Shown here in pieces: positions 1-6,433 of a stretch of DNA of 17,382 nucleotides (position 1 is the first letter of the stretch; each line of letters opens with the position of its first letter). The notes under the pieces were generated by a model. The model was given only the letters and a program-made list of their open reading frames with translations. It had not been told where the DNA came from and did no database searches. Position numbers and translations under genes: made by a program. Source of the DNA: an uncultured Collinsella sp. (lineage in GTDB: Bacteria; Actinomycetota; Coriobacteriia; Coriobacteriales; Coriobacteriaceae); assembly GCA_958346935.1 (NCBI GenBank), contig CATVTM010000044.1, positions 1-17,382 on the forward strand. Direction: 5' to 3'.

Positions 1-33
1 GGCGAGACCCTGCGCTGCTGGATTGAGCATTAG
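1..33 (+). CDS. C-terminal end of an upstream gene (partial)
   Basis: Frame 1 is open from the window edge for ten codons, ending ...CWIEH and a TAG stop at 31-33. A perfect hairpin begins three bases after the stop, which is what makes this look like a real gene end rather than chance. The product cannot be recognised from ten residues. Confidence 0.4.
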   Translation, partial: GETLRCWIEH

Positions 34-36
34 GGT

Positions 37-60
37 TCCGCCGTTCTAACGAACGGCGGA
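37..60 (+). terminator. Perfect 10-bp stem-loop directly after a stop codon
   Basis: TCCGCCGTTC (37-46) pairs perfectly with GAACGGCGGA (51-60) around the loop TAAC. It begins three bases after the stop of the partial upstream gene. No T-run follows, so it may be only part of the termination signal, completed by the hairpin at 110-138. Confidence 0.5.
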
Positions 61-109
61 CCGGTCGATGCTGCGAGCCCGCCGTTTGGCCAATCTGCCG
101 TTCAATTTC

Positions 110-144
110 AAAGGCGCGACCAGAAGGTCAGCGCCTTTTCATTT
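110..144. terminator. Bidirectional terminator hairpin between convergent genes
   Basis: AAAGGCGC (110-117) pairs with GCGCCTTT (131-138). The stem continues as GACC/GGTC (118-121/126-129) around an AGAA loop, with A130 bulged. The plus-strand tail is TTTTCATTT and the minus-strand tail TTTGAAATT, so it could serve both the upstream plus gene and the minus-strand toxin ending at 212. Confidence 0.55.
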
Positions 145-211
145 CACGGCACCTTGGCTCAAACGGCGAGCTCTCGCTGTCTTTTGTTCAACCTGCGGGA
201 TCTTCAAATTG

Positions 212-703
212 CTAGAGCGTTGCCAAGTACTTTCTTGCGTTTTCGACGTTCATTGCTGCGACGGGTGCATGCGAACAGAGCTTGACATCGTTGGTGACCA
301 GTAAATCTGCTTGGGCGCGTATCGCTGCCGCAATGATTAAATCGTCTTCGTAATCGCTATGGAGCTCACGCTGCCTGCTCGCCATCCATATGTCACTCAG
401 GTCGCAGGGTACCGGCGTGGCAAGTTGCGACAACACGTCGAGGCAATCCCATGCAAGCGAAGTCGCTGCCATAGCGGCATCCTGGGAAAGCGAACCGTGC
501 TCTCGCCGATACCATGCCTTATGTTCGCTTGAAATCAAATAGAACAGGTCTTTGGACGATGTCGCCGCATACAGCAAATCCACCTGCGCCGTGCATGCAT
601 CGCGTAAAAACTCAATCGCCACCGAACGACCACGTCGTGAGGGAATGAAATAATCGAGCCACACGTTGGTGTCAACCAAGATGCGCTTTGGAGCCTCACT
701 CAT
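212..703 (-). CDS. PIN-domain toxin (putative ribonuclease)
   Basis: A 163-residue protein with a PIN fold signature. PIN toxins are Mg-dependent endoribonucleases that cleave RNA until blocked by an antitoxin. The N-terminus has the first acidic strand, VDTNVWLDYF (D11, N13). The later acidic cluster is DYEDDLIIAAA (D120, D121), followed by LLVTND (N138, D139), the usual order for PIN active sites. The middle acidic position is less clear, with D52 or D105 as candidates. Its ATG overlaps the stop of the upstream antitoxin in the 8-base string ATGAGTGA, so translation is probably coupled and the start is well supported. The sequence resembles the PIN_3-like group more than the short VapC type. 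RNA target unknown. Confidence 0.85.
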   Translation of the reverse strand: MSEAPKRILVDTNVWLDYFIPSRRGRSVAIEFLRDACTAQVDLLYAATSSKDLFYLISSEHKAWYRREHGSLSQDAAMAATSLAWDCLDVLSQLATPVPCDLSDIWMASRQRELHSDYEDDLIIAAAIRAQADLLVTNDVKLCSHAPVAAMNVENARKYLATL

Positions 704-1076
704 AGAGCCAGCTCATCTCCTCGCCATAGCGATCCGCATAGGCATTCCGTTTGAGCTCTTCGTCGTCCGATGGCTGAGCCTTGACCATATCGATTCCCGA
801 CTCACAGCAAGCGGCAGCGAACAGCTTCGACCCCTGATCCATGAGCTCGAGCTTACGTTTGGCGGCCTTTTCGCGCTCGCGCTGTTCCACCCGGGCACGA
901 CTGGGCAGCAGGATATCCTCGAGCGCACCGGGGCGATCGGCCAGCGACGCTGCAAGCTGCCAGAGCGCTCGCACCGCTTGGCTCGGCGTCATACCGGCCT
1001 TGGAGAGAGCGGCGTCCCCACTTCTTTTAAGATCGGCATCGAGACGTACGTTGATCTGAGCGGCGGTTGTGGTCAT
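696..1076 (-). CDS. Ribbon-helix-helix antitoxin of a PIN toxin pair
   Basis: A 126-residue protein whose first 50 residues fit a RelB/DinJ-like ribbon-helix-helix: the strand INVRLDADLK, then a helix ending in GMTPSQAVRALW. Such domains dimerise and bind the operon's own promoter. The charged segment EREREKAAKRKLELM (about residues 85-100) and the C-terminal tail are the likely toxin-binding parts (inference). It is the first gene of the pair, in the usual antitoxin-first order. A strong ribosome site, AAGGAGG, sits four bases before the ATG. Autorepression is likely because an inverted repeat covers the promoter's -10 box. Family assignment is by fold pattern, not by a close named homologue. 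Confidence 0.75.
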   Translation of the reverse strand: MTTTAAQINVRLDADLKRSGDAALSKAGMTPSQAVRALWQLAASLADRPGALEDILLPSRARVEQREREKAAKRKLELMDQGSKLFAAACCESGIDMVKAQPSDDEELKRNAYADRYGEEMSWLYE

Positions 1077-1086
1077 GACCCCTCCT

Positions 1087-1115
1087 TAGTACTTCAAAAC
1101 TATCATAAAATACTA
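1087..1115. promoter_or_regulatory. Candidate autoregulatory operator (inverted repeat over the -10 box)
   Basis: TAGTACTTC (1087-1095) and AAAATACTA (1107-1115) form an imperfect inverted repeat (7 of 9 positions) flanking and covering the -10 box. Ribbon-helix-helix antitoxins commonly bind such repeats, so this is a plausible operator, though unproven. Confidence 0.35.
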
Positions 1116-1130
1116 TGGTAAATACGTAAA
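1102..1130 (-). promoter_or_regulatory. Promoter of the toxin-antitoxin operon
   Basis: On the minus strand TTTACG (1125-1130) and TATGAT (1102-1107) are separated by exactly 17 bases, a good sigma-70-type match. It lies just upstream of the AAGGAGG ribosome site (1081-1087) and the antitoxin ATG at 1076. Confidence 0.65.
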
Positions 1131-1171
1131 GCATGTAAAGCACTTATAAGCATTAGCCGTACTCTGTACAC

Positions 1172-1205
1172 AAAAAGCCGCCGAGGCATACTGCACCTCG
1201 GCGGC
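1172..1205 (-). terminator. Rho-independent terminator, minus strand
   Basis: GCCGCCGAGG (1177-1186) pairs perfectly with CCTCGGCGGC (1196-1205). On the minus strand it is followed at once by TTTTT (1176-1172). It would stop transcripts from the aminopeptidase before they enter the toxin-antitoxin operon. Confidence 0.75.
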
Positions 1206-1253
1206 CACGTATCACCGATCTTGTTCGGTTTCACCCTTTGCATCTGCCCAGAT

Positions 1254-1292
1254 AAAACCTGCCAAAATTAACATCCCTTTTTGGCAGGTTTT
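1254..1292 (-). terminator. Dispersed hairpin element, copy 1, overlapping the aminopeptidase stop
   Basis: AAAACCTGCCAAAA (1254-1267) pairs with TTTTGGCAGGTTTT (1279-1292), a perfect 14-bp stem. On the minus strand the first arm begins with the aminopeptidase's TAA stop (1293-1291), and the second arm ends in TTTTAT. It works as a terminator shape, but near-identical copies at 14094-14133 and, partly, 11648-11692 show it is a repeat family. Confidence 0.7.
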
Positions 1293-2676
1293 AGAGCTCT
1301 ACACTTTCGGCGCCGTTGATGGTTAGGTTTCGCTCGTAGAAGGCGGTGAGGGCGCGGATGGCGTACATCACGTCGCGCACGCCGCCGGTCTCGTAGCTCG
1401 AGTGCATAGCCAGCTGCGGCAGGCCCACGTCCACGGCATGCATGCTCGCCTGCATGTTCGACAGGTTGCCCAGGGTAGAACCACCGGCCATGTCGCTCTT
1501 GTTGGCGAAAGCCTGCGTGGGCACGTCGGCGTCATCGCAGATAGCCTGGAACACCGCGCGGCTAAAGGCATCGGTGCAGTAGTGCTGGTTGGCTGCCTCC
1601 TTGATGACGATGCCGCCGTTGAGCACCACCTGGTTGCGGGCATCACACTTCTCGGCATGGTTGGGGTGCACGGCATGCGCGTTGTCGCAGCTCACGAGCA
1701 TCGATGCAGCAAGTGCACGATGGTACGACTCGTCGTCAAAGCCCAGCGACCCGTTGATGCGGCGCAGCGCGTCGGCCAAGAACGTCGACATGGCGCCCTG
1801 CTTGGTCTCGGAGCCAACCTCCTCGTTATCGAAGCAGCAGAAGACCGAAACGTCGTGCGCGTTCTCGGCACCCAAAAATGCCTGAAGCGAGGTGTAGGCG
1901 CAGGCCAGGTCGTCGAGCTTGGGCGTCGAGATAAACTCGTCGGCCCAGCCCCAAATGCGCGCATCCTGACGATTGACCAGGAACAGATCGCGGCCCAGAA
2001 TCTGCTCGGGCTCAACGTCCAGCTCGTCGGCAATCAGGGCGTCAAAATCTCCCTGCTTAAGATCACCGGCGCTGATGAGCGGGCACAGGTCGACGGCGCG
2101 ATTGGGAGCAAAGCCCTCGTTGACGCCACGGTTCATGTGGATGGCGAGGCTCGGGATGATGGCGACTTCGCGCTCGGTGGCAAGCAAGCGACTCTCAATA
2201 CGGTCGCCCTCGCGTACCAGCACGCGGCCCGCGAGCGCCAGTGGGCGATCGAACCAAGTGTAGTCGATCATACCGCCGTAGGCCTCGGTGTTCAGGCGCA
2301 GCGTCTCGCCCGCGCCGTCGAGCTCGGGCACGGCCTTGACCTTAAACGTCGGCGAATCGCTGTGCGACGCCGTGAGCTGAAAATGATAGTCGCCGGCAAC
2401 GCCGTCCTCGCCCCAGGTTGCGGCGAGCTCCTCGCCAACCTTGAAGGCGATGACGCTCGAGGTGTTGCGCTGCGTGTAATAGCGACCGCCCGGTTCGATG
2501 TCCCACGCCGCATTCTCGGGCAGGTAGGTAAAGCCCGCCTCGTCGAGCTCGGCCATAATAGTCGCCGCCGTATGGAACATGCTGGGGCATGCCTCGATAA
2601 AGTCGATAAGGTCGTTGGCAGCCTCGATATCGTCGGCCGTCACGTGCACGCGCTCGGGCGTTTCCTGATCCGTCAT
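1291..2676 (-). CDS. apeB: M18 family aminopeptidase (aspartyl-aminopeptidase type)
   Basis: A 461-residue dinuclear zinc metallopeptidase. M18 enzymes remove N-terminal, often acidic, residues from peptides in the cytoplasm, usually as dodecamers. The metal-site motifs appear in family order: SHSDSP (H105, D107), KLDDLACAY (D256 as bridging ligand), DNEEVGS (catalytic E285/E286), SCDNAHAVHP (D331) and MHSSYETGG (H425). Length fits the family. An in-frame start 37 codons earlier (2787) is possible, but ATG 2676 is preferred: it has the ribosome site AAGGGGAG, and the upstream residues do not resemble the family. The gene stands alone, divergent from the Ntn hydrolase. Its TAA stop lies inside a repeated hairpin. 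Confidence 0.93.
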   Translation of the reverse strand: MTDQETPERVHVTADDIEAANDLIDFIEACPSMFHTAATIMAELDEAGFTYLPENAAWDIEPGGRYYTQRNTSSVIAFKVGEELAATWGEDGVAGDYHFQLTASHSDSPTFKVKAVPELDGAGETLRLNTEAYGGMIDYTWFDRPLALAGRVLVREGDRIESRLLATEREVAIIPSLAIHMNRGVNEGFAPNRAVDLCPLISAGDLKQGDFDALIADELDVEPEQILGRDLFLVNRQDARIWGWADEFISTPKLDDLACAYTSLQAFLGAENAHDVSVFCCFDNEEVGSETKQGAMSTFLADALRRINGSLGFDDESYHRALAASMLVSCDNAHAVHPNHAEKCDARNQVVLNGGIVIKEAANQHYCTDAFSRAVFQAICDDADVPTQAFANKSDMAGGSTLGNLSNMQASMHAVDVGLPQLAMHSSYETGGVRDVMYAIRALTAFYERNLTINGAESVEL

Positions 2677-2837
2677 ACTCTCCCCTTTCACTGGGTTGAT
2701 GGTCCCCTCCAGCATACCCCGCCACGCCAGCGCCGCACTCTTCATTCCGTGCTTAATTCCGCGCCGCTCACCAAGTTGAGCCATCATGCCCGCGCGCCTT
2801 TTGCGACAATTACGCTAACAGGACGAGAGGAGCCGTC

Positions 2838-3923
2838 ATGAAGCCACGTAACGTTGCTATCGCCTGCGGTGTCGCGGGAATCGCCGTCGGCCTTGCCGCT
2901 GCCACCGGTATCGTTTATCACAAGCAAATCAAGTCTGTCGCGTCGCTCAAACGCTTGACCGACCATGCGGATGGATACGACCTGTACGCGATCGATATCG
3001 CCTACGACTACGACCTTGACCGCATCATCGCCGCTGGCGTGCGCGACGACCAGGCCTACACCGATGCCGTGGTGGCGCAGGTGCTCCCCGGCGTGCCGGC
3101 ACATGTCCAGGCGCCCCAGTTTGCCTGCAGCGCTTTTGTCGCCGTAGATGCCAAAGGCCGCGTGCGCACCGGTCGCAATTACGACTTTAAGGACGACACC
3201 TCGGCGCTGCTGGTGCGCAATCACCCGCGCGACGGCTATGCCTCCATCGGCTTTGCGGCCCTCAATAATCTGGGCGCCAACACTCCACTTGACTCCGTCG
3301 CCGGACGCGCCGCGGCGTTGATGGGCCCGTTTGCCCAGCTCGACGGTGTCAACGAATGCGGCGTGTCCATTGCCGTGCTCACCCTGGATTCCAAGCCCTG
3401 TGACCAGGACACACAGCGCCCCGTCATCAACACTTCGCTCGCCATTCGCCTGGTGCTCGACCGCGCGGCCACCACGCAGGAGGCCGTCGACCTGCTTTCT
3501 GCCTACGACATGCACGCCATGGCCGGACGCGACTATCACTTCTTTATCAACGACGCCGCCGGTGACGCGCGGGTGGTGGAGTGGGATCCGCGCGATCCCG
3601 ACCGTGCATGCAAGGCGACGCCCGTACGCCAGGTCACGAACTTCTACGCCTGCTATGGTGACGAGGTGCTGCCCAACCAAAAGAACGGCGAGCTGGGCCA
3701 TGGTAAAGAGCGCGCCGTTGCAATCGCCGGTGTCCTTGACGCCCATGCCGGCGCCCAAGATGAGGCAGTCACTTGGAAGGCCCTACGCGCTGCAGCGCAA
3801 GAGCCCAATCCGGAAGACATCACCAGCAACACGCAGTGGTCGGTCGTCTTCGACAACACCGAGCCCGCTGCCGCCATCACGCTGCGCCGCCACTGGGGCG
3901 ACTTCGACGCCTTCGCACTGTAA
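2838..3923 (+). CDS. Ntn-type linear amide C-N hydrolase (choloylglycine hydrolase/penicillin V acylase superfamily), membrane-anchored
   Basis: A 361-residue protein that begins with a hydrophobic segment (residues 5-26, positive N-terminus), so it is probably exported and anchored. The candidate catalytic cysteine is C97 in QFACSAFVA. R113 and D116 in GRNYDF follow at +16 and +19, the same spacing as C2/R18/D21 in bile salt hydrolases. DGVNECGVSIAV (N172) matches the family's DGMNEKGL loop, and VTNFY (N268) the later asparagine. The family hydrolyses amide bonds in conjugated bile salts, penicillin V or N-acyl compounds. C97 must be exposed by cleaving about 96 residues, a longer leader than in classical bile salt hydrolases. 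Start: ATG with AGAGGAG upstream. Substrate unknown. Confidence 0.8.
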   Translation: MKPRNVAIACGVAGIAVGLAAATGIVYHKQIKSVASLKRLTDHADGYDLYAIDIAYDYDLDRIIAAGVRDDQAYTDAVVAQVLPGVPAHVQAPQFACSAFVAVDAKGRVRTGRNYDFKDDTSALLVRNHPRDGYASIGFAALNNLGANTPLDSVAGRAAALMGPFAQLDGVNECGVSIAVLTLDSKPCDQDTQRPVINTSLAIRLVLDRAATTQEAVDLLSAYDMHAMAGRDYHFFINDAAGDARVVEWDPRDPDRACKATPVRQVTNFYACYGDEVLPNQKNGELGHGKERAVAIAGVLDAHAGAQDEAVTWKALRAAAQEPNPEDITSNTQWSVVFDNTEPAAAITLRRHWGDFDAFAL

Positions 3924-3992
3924 GGAGCCAGGCCCATCGACCTTACGCTCGCCTGACGTTGCTTACATTTCTATACGCTTGAGCTAACACGT

Positions 3993-4025
3993 TTTGCCCC
4001 CGTATCAACAGTGTGCGGGGGTAAA
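3993..4025 (+). other. Hairpin in the leader region of phosphofructokinase
   Basis: TTTGCCCCCG (3993-4002) can pair with CGGGGGTAAA (4016-4025) with one G-T wobble, around a 13-base loop. No T-run follows on either strand, so it does not look like a terminator. It lies 38 bases before the phosphofructokinase ATG and could act in its leader. I see no convincing promoter in 3924-4063; TGTTATAAC at 4036-4044 resembles an extended -10 but sits too close to the ribosome site. Confidence 0.35.
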
Positions 4026-4063
4026 CTTATGCGCATGTTATAACTTGCCCGGAAGGATTCATC

Positions 4064-5143
4064 ATGCTTAGGATCGGTCTTCTTACCAGTGGCGGCGACT
4101 GCCAGGCGCTCAACGCCACCATGCGCGGCATCGTCAAAACGCTCATGACCAATAGCGAAGAACCTATCGAGATCTACGGTTTTGAGGACGGCTACCAGGG
4201 CCTTATCTACAGCAGGTTCCGCGTCATGTCGCCCGCCGATTTTAGTGGCATCCTCACCCGCGGCGGCACCATCCTGGGCACGAGCCGTACGCCGTTCAAG
4301 CGTCTGGACATTCCCGAGGCCGATGGCGTCGAGAAGGTACCCGCGATGGTCCACACCTATCACAAGCTGCAGCTCGACTGCCTGTTTATGCTGGGCGGCA
4401 ACGGTTCCACCAAGACCGCTAACCGTCTGCGCGAAGAGGGCCTCAATGTTATCGCCCTGCCCAAGACCATCGATAACGACACTTGGGGCACCGAGCTGAC
4501 GTTTGGTTTTACAAGCGCCATCGACGTCGCCACCAAATGCATCGACGACATCCACACCACCGCTTCGAGCCATGGGCGCGTGTTCGTCATCGAAATCATG
4601 GGACACAAGGTCGGATGGATCCCGCTGTACGCCGGCGTCGCGGGCGGCGCGGACGTCATCCTGATCCCCGAGATCCCCTACGACATGGATAACGTCATCA
4701 AGACCATCGAGCATCGCATGGAGACCGGCAGCCGCTTTACCATCGTGGCCGTCGCCGAGGGCGCCATCTCCAAGGAGGACGCGGCGCTGCCCAAGAAGGA
4801 GTACAAGAAAAAACTCGCCGGACGTACGAGCCCGTCGATCGTCTACGACATCGCCAAGGAGATCGAGGCCAAGACCGGTCGCGAGACCCGCGTCGCCATC
4901 CCCGGTCACACGCAGCGCGGCGGTCAGCCCGACGCCCAGGACCGCATCTTTGCGACCCAGTGCGGCGTCGAGGCGGCACTCGGCTGCCTGCGCGGCGAGT
5001 TTGGCTACATGATTGCCCTACGCGACGGCAAGATGTGCCACATGCCGCTCGAGGAGGTCGCTGGCAAGCTCAAGTACGTCGACCCCCAGAGCGATCTAGT
5101 GCGCGAGGCCAAGGCGCTGGGCATCAGCTTCGGCGACGAATAG
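4064..5143 (+). CDS. pfkA: 6-phosphofructokinase, PFK-A superfamily (ATP or pyrophosphate donor uncertain)
   Basis: A 359-residue glycolytic enzyme that phosphorylates fructose 6-phosphate to fructose 1,6-bisphosphate. Visible sites are TSGGDCQALNA (8-18), GGNGS (111-115), PKTIDND (133-139, catalytic base D137), MGHKVGW (179-185) and GHTQRGGQPDAQDR (281-294). Classical ATP enzymes read GGDGS and PGTIDND; pyrophosphate enzymes read GGDD and PKTIDND. This protein combines glycine at 114 (ATP-like), lysine at 134 (pyrophosphate-like) and an unusual asparagine at 113, so the donor cannot be called. It fits the mixed PFK clade common in actinobacteria. Start: ATG with GGAAGG seven bases upstream. 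The last two codons and TAG stop fall inside the 516 bp repeat element. Confidence 0.92.
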   Translation: MLRIGLLTSGGDCQALNATMRGIVKTLMTNSEEPIEIYGFEDGYQGLIYSRFRVMSPADFSGILTRGGTILGTSRTPFKRLDIPEADGVEKVPAMVHTYHKLQLDCLFMLGGNGSTKTANRLREEGLNVIALPKTIDNDTWGTELTFGFTSAIDVATKCIDDIHTTASSHGRVFVIEIMGHKVGWIPLYAGVAGGADVILIPEIPYDMDNVIKTIEHRMETGSRFTIVAVAEGAISKEDAALPKKEYKKKLAGRTSPSIVYDIAKEIEAKTGRETRVAIPGHTQRGGQPDAQDRIFATQCGVEAALGCLRGEFGYMIALRDGKMCHMPLEEVAGKLKYVDPQSDLVREAKALGISFGDE

Positions 5144-5651
5144 CCTCGGCTGGGACTGCTCTCATCGGAGACCCCCAGGGCCTACCTCCCAAATCGTCCT
5201 CGGACATGTCAGGATCCCGCCGTGCGCTTCGCGCGGCGGGGTCCTTCCGTCCTGCGGAAAGATTTGGGAGATAGGCCCTGGGGCCTCCTGCGGTAACTGG
5301 GGAGGTCGAGGCTATTCGTCTTCTTGCTGCGGGTGCCTGGGGTGGGGTGCGGCGTGCATTTTTGGGAATATTCAGCATTCGGGGGCGCTTGCATACTGGA
5401 TTTTGGGCGAAAGGCAGGCGCAATGGGCCGCATCCTGTAGAAAAACGAGCGGCTCTTGAGGCGTTGGGGTTCAGAATCAGGACTTTAAGCGCTGTATTAT
5501 GCGCCCGCTCCCGCACCCGCGGACTCCGGGACGCTGAAAACTCCGGAATTTGCACGCCGCCCCCTGGGGTACCTGTGGGCAAAAAGCAACCGACCCGCCG
5601 AAATATGCAATCGGCGGGGCGATTTATGAAAAAAGGCGGTTGTGGTTGCGC
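5135..5651 (+). repeat. 516-bp intergenic element, copy A
   Basis: This stretch is highly similar, in the same orientation, to 7571-8086; long blocks around 5230-5420 match almost base for base. It starts at GACGAATAG, which includes the phosphofructokinase stop. The first half folds as nested stems: outer 5135-5148 with 5307-5320, middle about 5171-5194 with GATTTGGGAGATAGGCCCTG and following bases, and apical 5211-5226 with 5230-5245. The second half ends in a GC-rich hairpin (5591-5621). Short open frames run through on both strands but look incidental. It fills the 524 bases between the phosphofructokinase and the small gene at 5668. Confidence 0.9.
5591..5625 (+). terminator. Terminator-like hairpin at the end of element copy A
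   Basis: CGACCCGCCG (5591-5600) pairs with CGGCGGGGCG (5612-5621) with one mismatch, followed by ATTTATG. The equivalent hairpin is perfect in copy B. The T-tail is weak, so it may end an RNA made from the element or just be its 3' structure. Confidence 0.45.
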
Positions 5652-5667
5652 ATGTCGCTCAGCGTTC

Positions 5668-5988
5668 TTACCGGCAGATGCAGCGCCGCGCGTAGCTCTT
5701 AATATCTTCGGTAAAACCCTCAAGGTCATCGAGCGTAATCACGTTATCGGAAAGCAAGTTGGCTATCTCATAACGCATGGTGCTGCGGCGAATATCGTTT
5801 ACCAGTACTCCTGAGGACAGCTTGTCCCTATTGATGCGCTCCTCTAACGCCCAAAATCTACTGGACGCTTCGCTGTCGCCGTTTAGCATCTCGATGTACT
5901 GGCCGATGAGCATTTCCATATAGCTTTCTTGCCATTTTGGGAGCAGCTCCTTGAACAGCCTCCAGTCTTTTTCGGCCACCTCGCCCAT
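5668..5988 (-). CDS. Small conserved-looking protein of unknown function
   Basis: A 106-residue, probably helical and soluble protein with no signal peptide or membrane segment. Recognisable stretches are KDWRLFKELLPKWQESYM, FWALEERINRDK and ITLDDLEGFTEDIK. I recall similar short proteins of about this size in gut Firmicutes and Actinobacteria, some carrying the unsupported label multidrug transporter; nothing here suggests transport. The start is set at ATG 5988 because GGAGGAA lies immediately upstream; an ATG six codons earlier (6006) lacks such a site. The gene stands alone, with the 516 bp element 17 bases past its stop and a structured element upstream. Function not assigned. Confidence 0.7.
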   Translation of the reverse strand: MGEVAEKDWRLFKELLPKWQESYMEMLIGQYIEMLNGDSEASSRFWALEERINRDKLSSGVLVNDIRRSTMRYEIANLLSDNVITLDDLEGFTEDIKSYARRCICR

Positions 5989-6111
5989 ATTTCCTCCGTT
6001 CGCCAAACAGGCTTAGCAATTTGATATTGATTCTATTCGGTTTTTCGCTCGCAGCCGTGAATGAGGGGGTCCTCGGTATTCGAGCTTGAGCTTGGATGAG
6101 CCGTGTGCCAC

Positions 6112-6260
6112 AAAATGGGTCTATCTACTACGTTTACTGCCACACACTCGACCGTGGCGAAGATCGTAAAATAAAAACAGCAGGTAGAAGGCTTGCTGAT
6201 TTTCAAAATAAGCGGGTATGGTCGACCCCGTCGAGTTCATCGTAGTAGATGGGCCCTTTT
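6112..6260 (+). ncRNA. Candidate structured RNA or dispersed palindromic element
   Basis: The gene-free stretch 5989-6433 holds this foldable element. ATCTACTACG (6123-6132) pairs perfectly with CGTAGTAGAT (6241-6250). The stem extends outward through TCT/GGG (pairs only as plus-strand RNA with G-U), GGG/CCC and AAAA/TTTT, with T6116 bulged: about 20 pairs. Inside, ACTCGAC (6146-6152) pairs with GTCGAGT (6230-6236), and CAGCA/TGCTG (6178-6182/6194-6198) forms a hairpin followed by ATTTT. No plus-strand gene adjoins it, so it is not an obvious leader or terminator. The rest of 5989-6433 shows no gene I can support. Confidence 0.5.
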
Positions 6261-6433
6261 CGTGCGCGCGGTGAGTTAAATGCCAATTCCTGTGCCGGAA
6301 TTGCCCGGTCCATTCGTAAGCTGCGGCGAAATGGGGCTGCTGGACGCTCCGAGGTTCTCAAACGGTCCGTATTTCACCGCAACTTTGAAGGGGTGAGCGG
6401 CGTTGGCTGGGTGATGCCGACGGCCAGAACGGC

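Noticed and set aside
68..304. 78-codon plus-strand frame near the left end
   Set aside because: Runs through a terminator hairpin and into the antisense of the PIN toxin; no ribosome site.
1402..2841. 479-codon plus-strand open frame
   Set aside because: It lies antisense to the M18 aminopeptidase, whose metal motifs are all in place; its translation shows no domain and is typical of antisense frames in GC-rich genes.
2784..3758. 324-codon minus-strand open frame
   Set aside because: Antisense to the Ntn hydrolase with its conserved catalytic spacing; low-complexity G/V/D-rich translation without a domain.
4036..4044. Extended -10 box TGTTATAAC for phosphofructokinase
   Set aside because: Transcription would start inside the ribosome site, and there is no -35; unlikely to be the real promoter.
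3971..4909. 312-codon minus-strand open frame
   Set aside because: Antisense to phosphofructokinase; its composition simply mirrors that gene.
5124..5729. Open frames within the 516-bp element (also 7586-7813 and 7617-8066, minus strand, and 5347-5814, 7782-8456, plus strand)
   Set aside because: Similar peptides occur in both copies only because the DNA is repeated. Several frames are open at once on both strands, none has a good ribosome site, and the DNA is palindromic.
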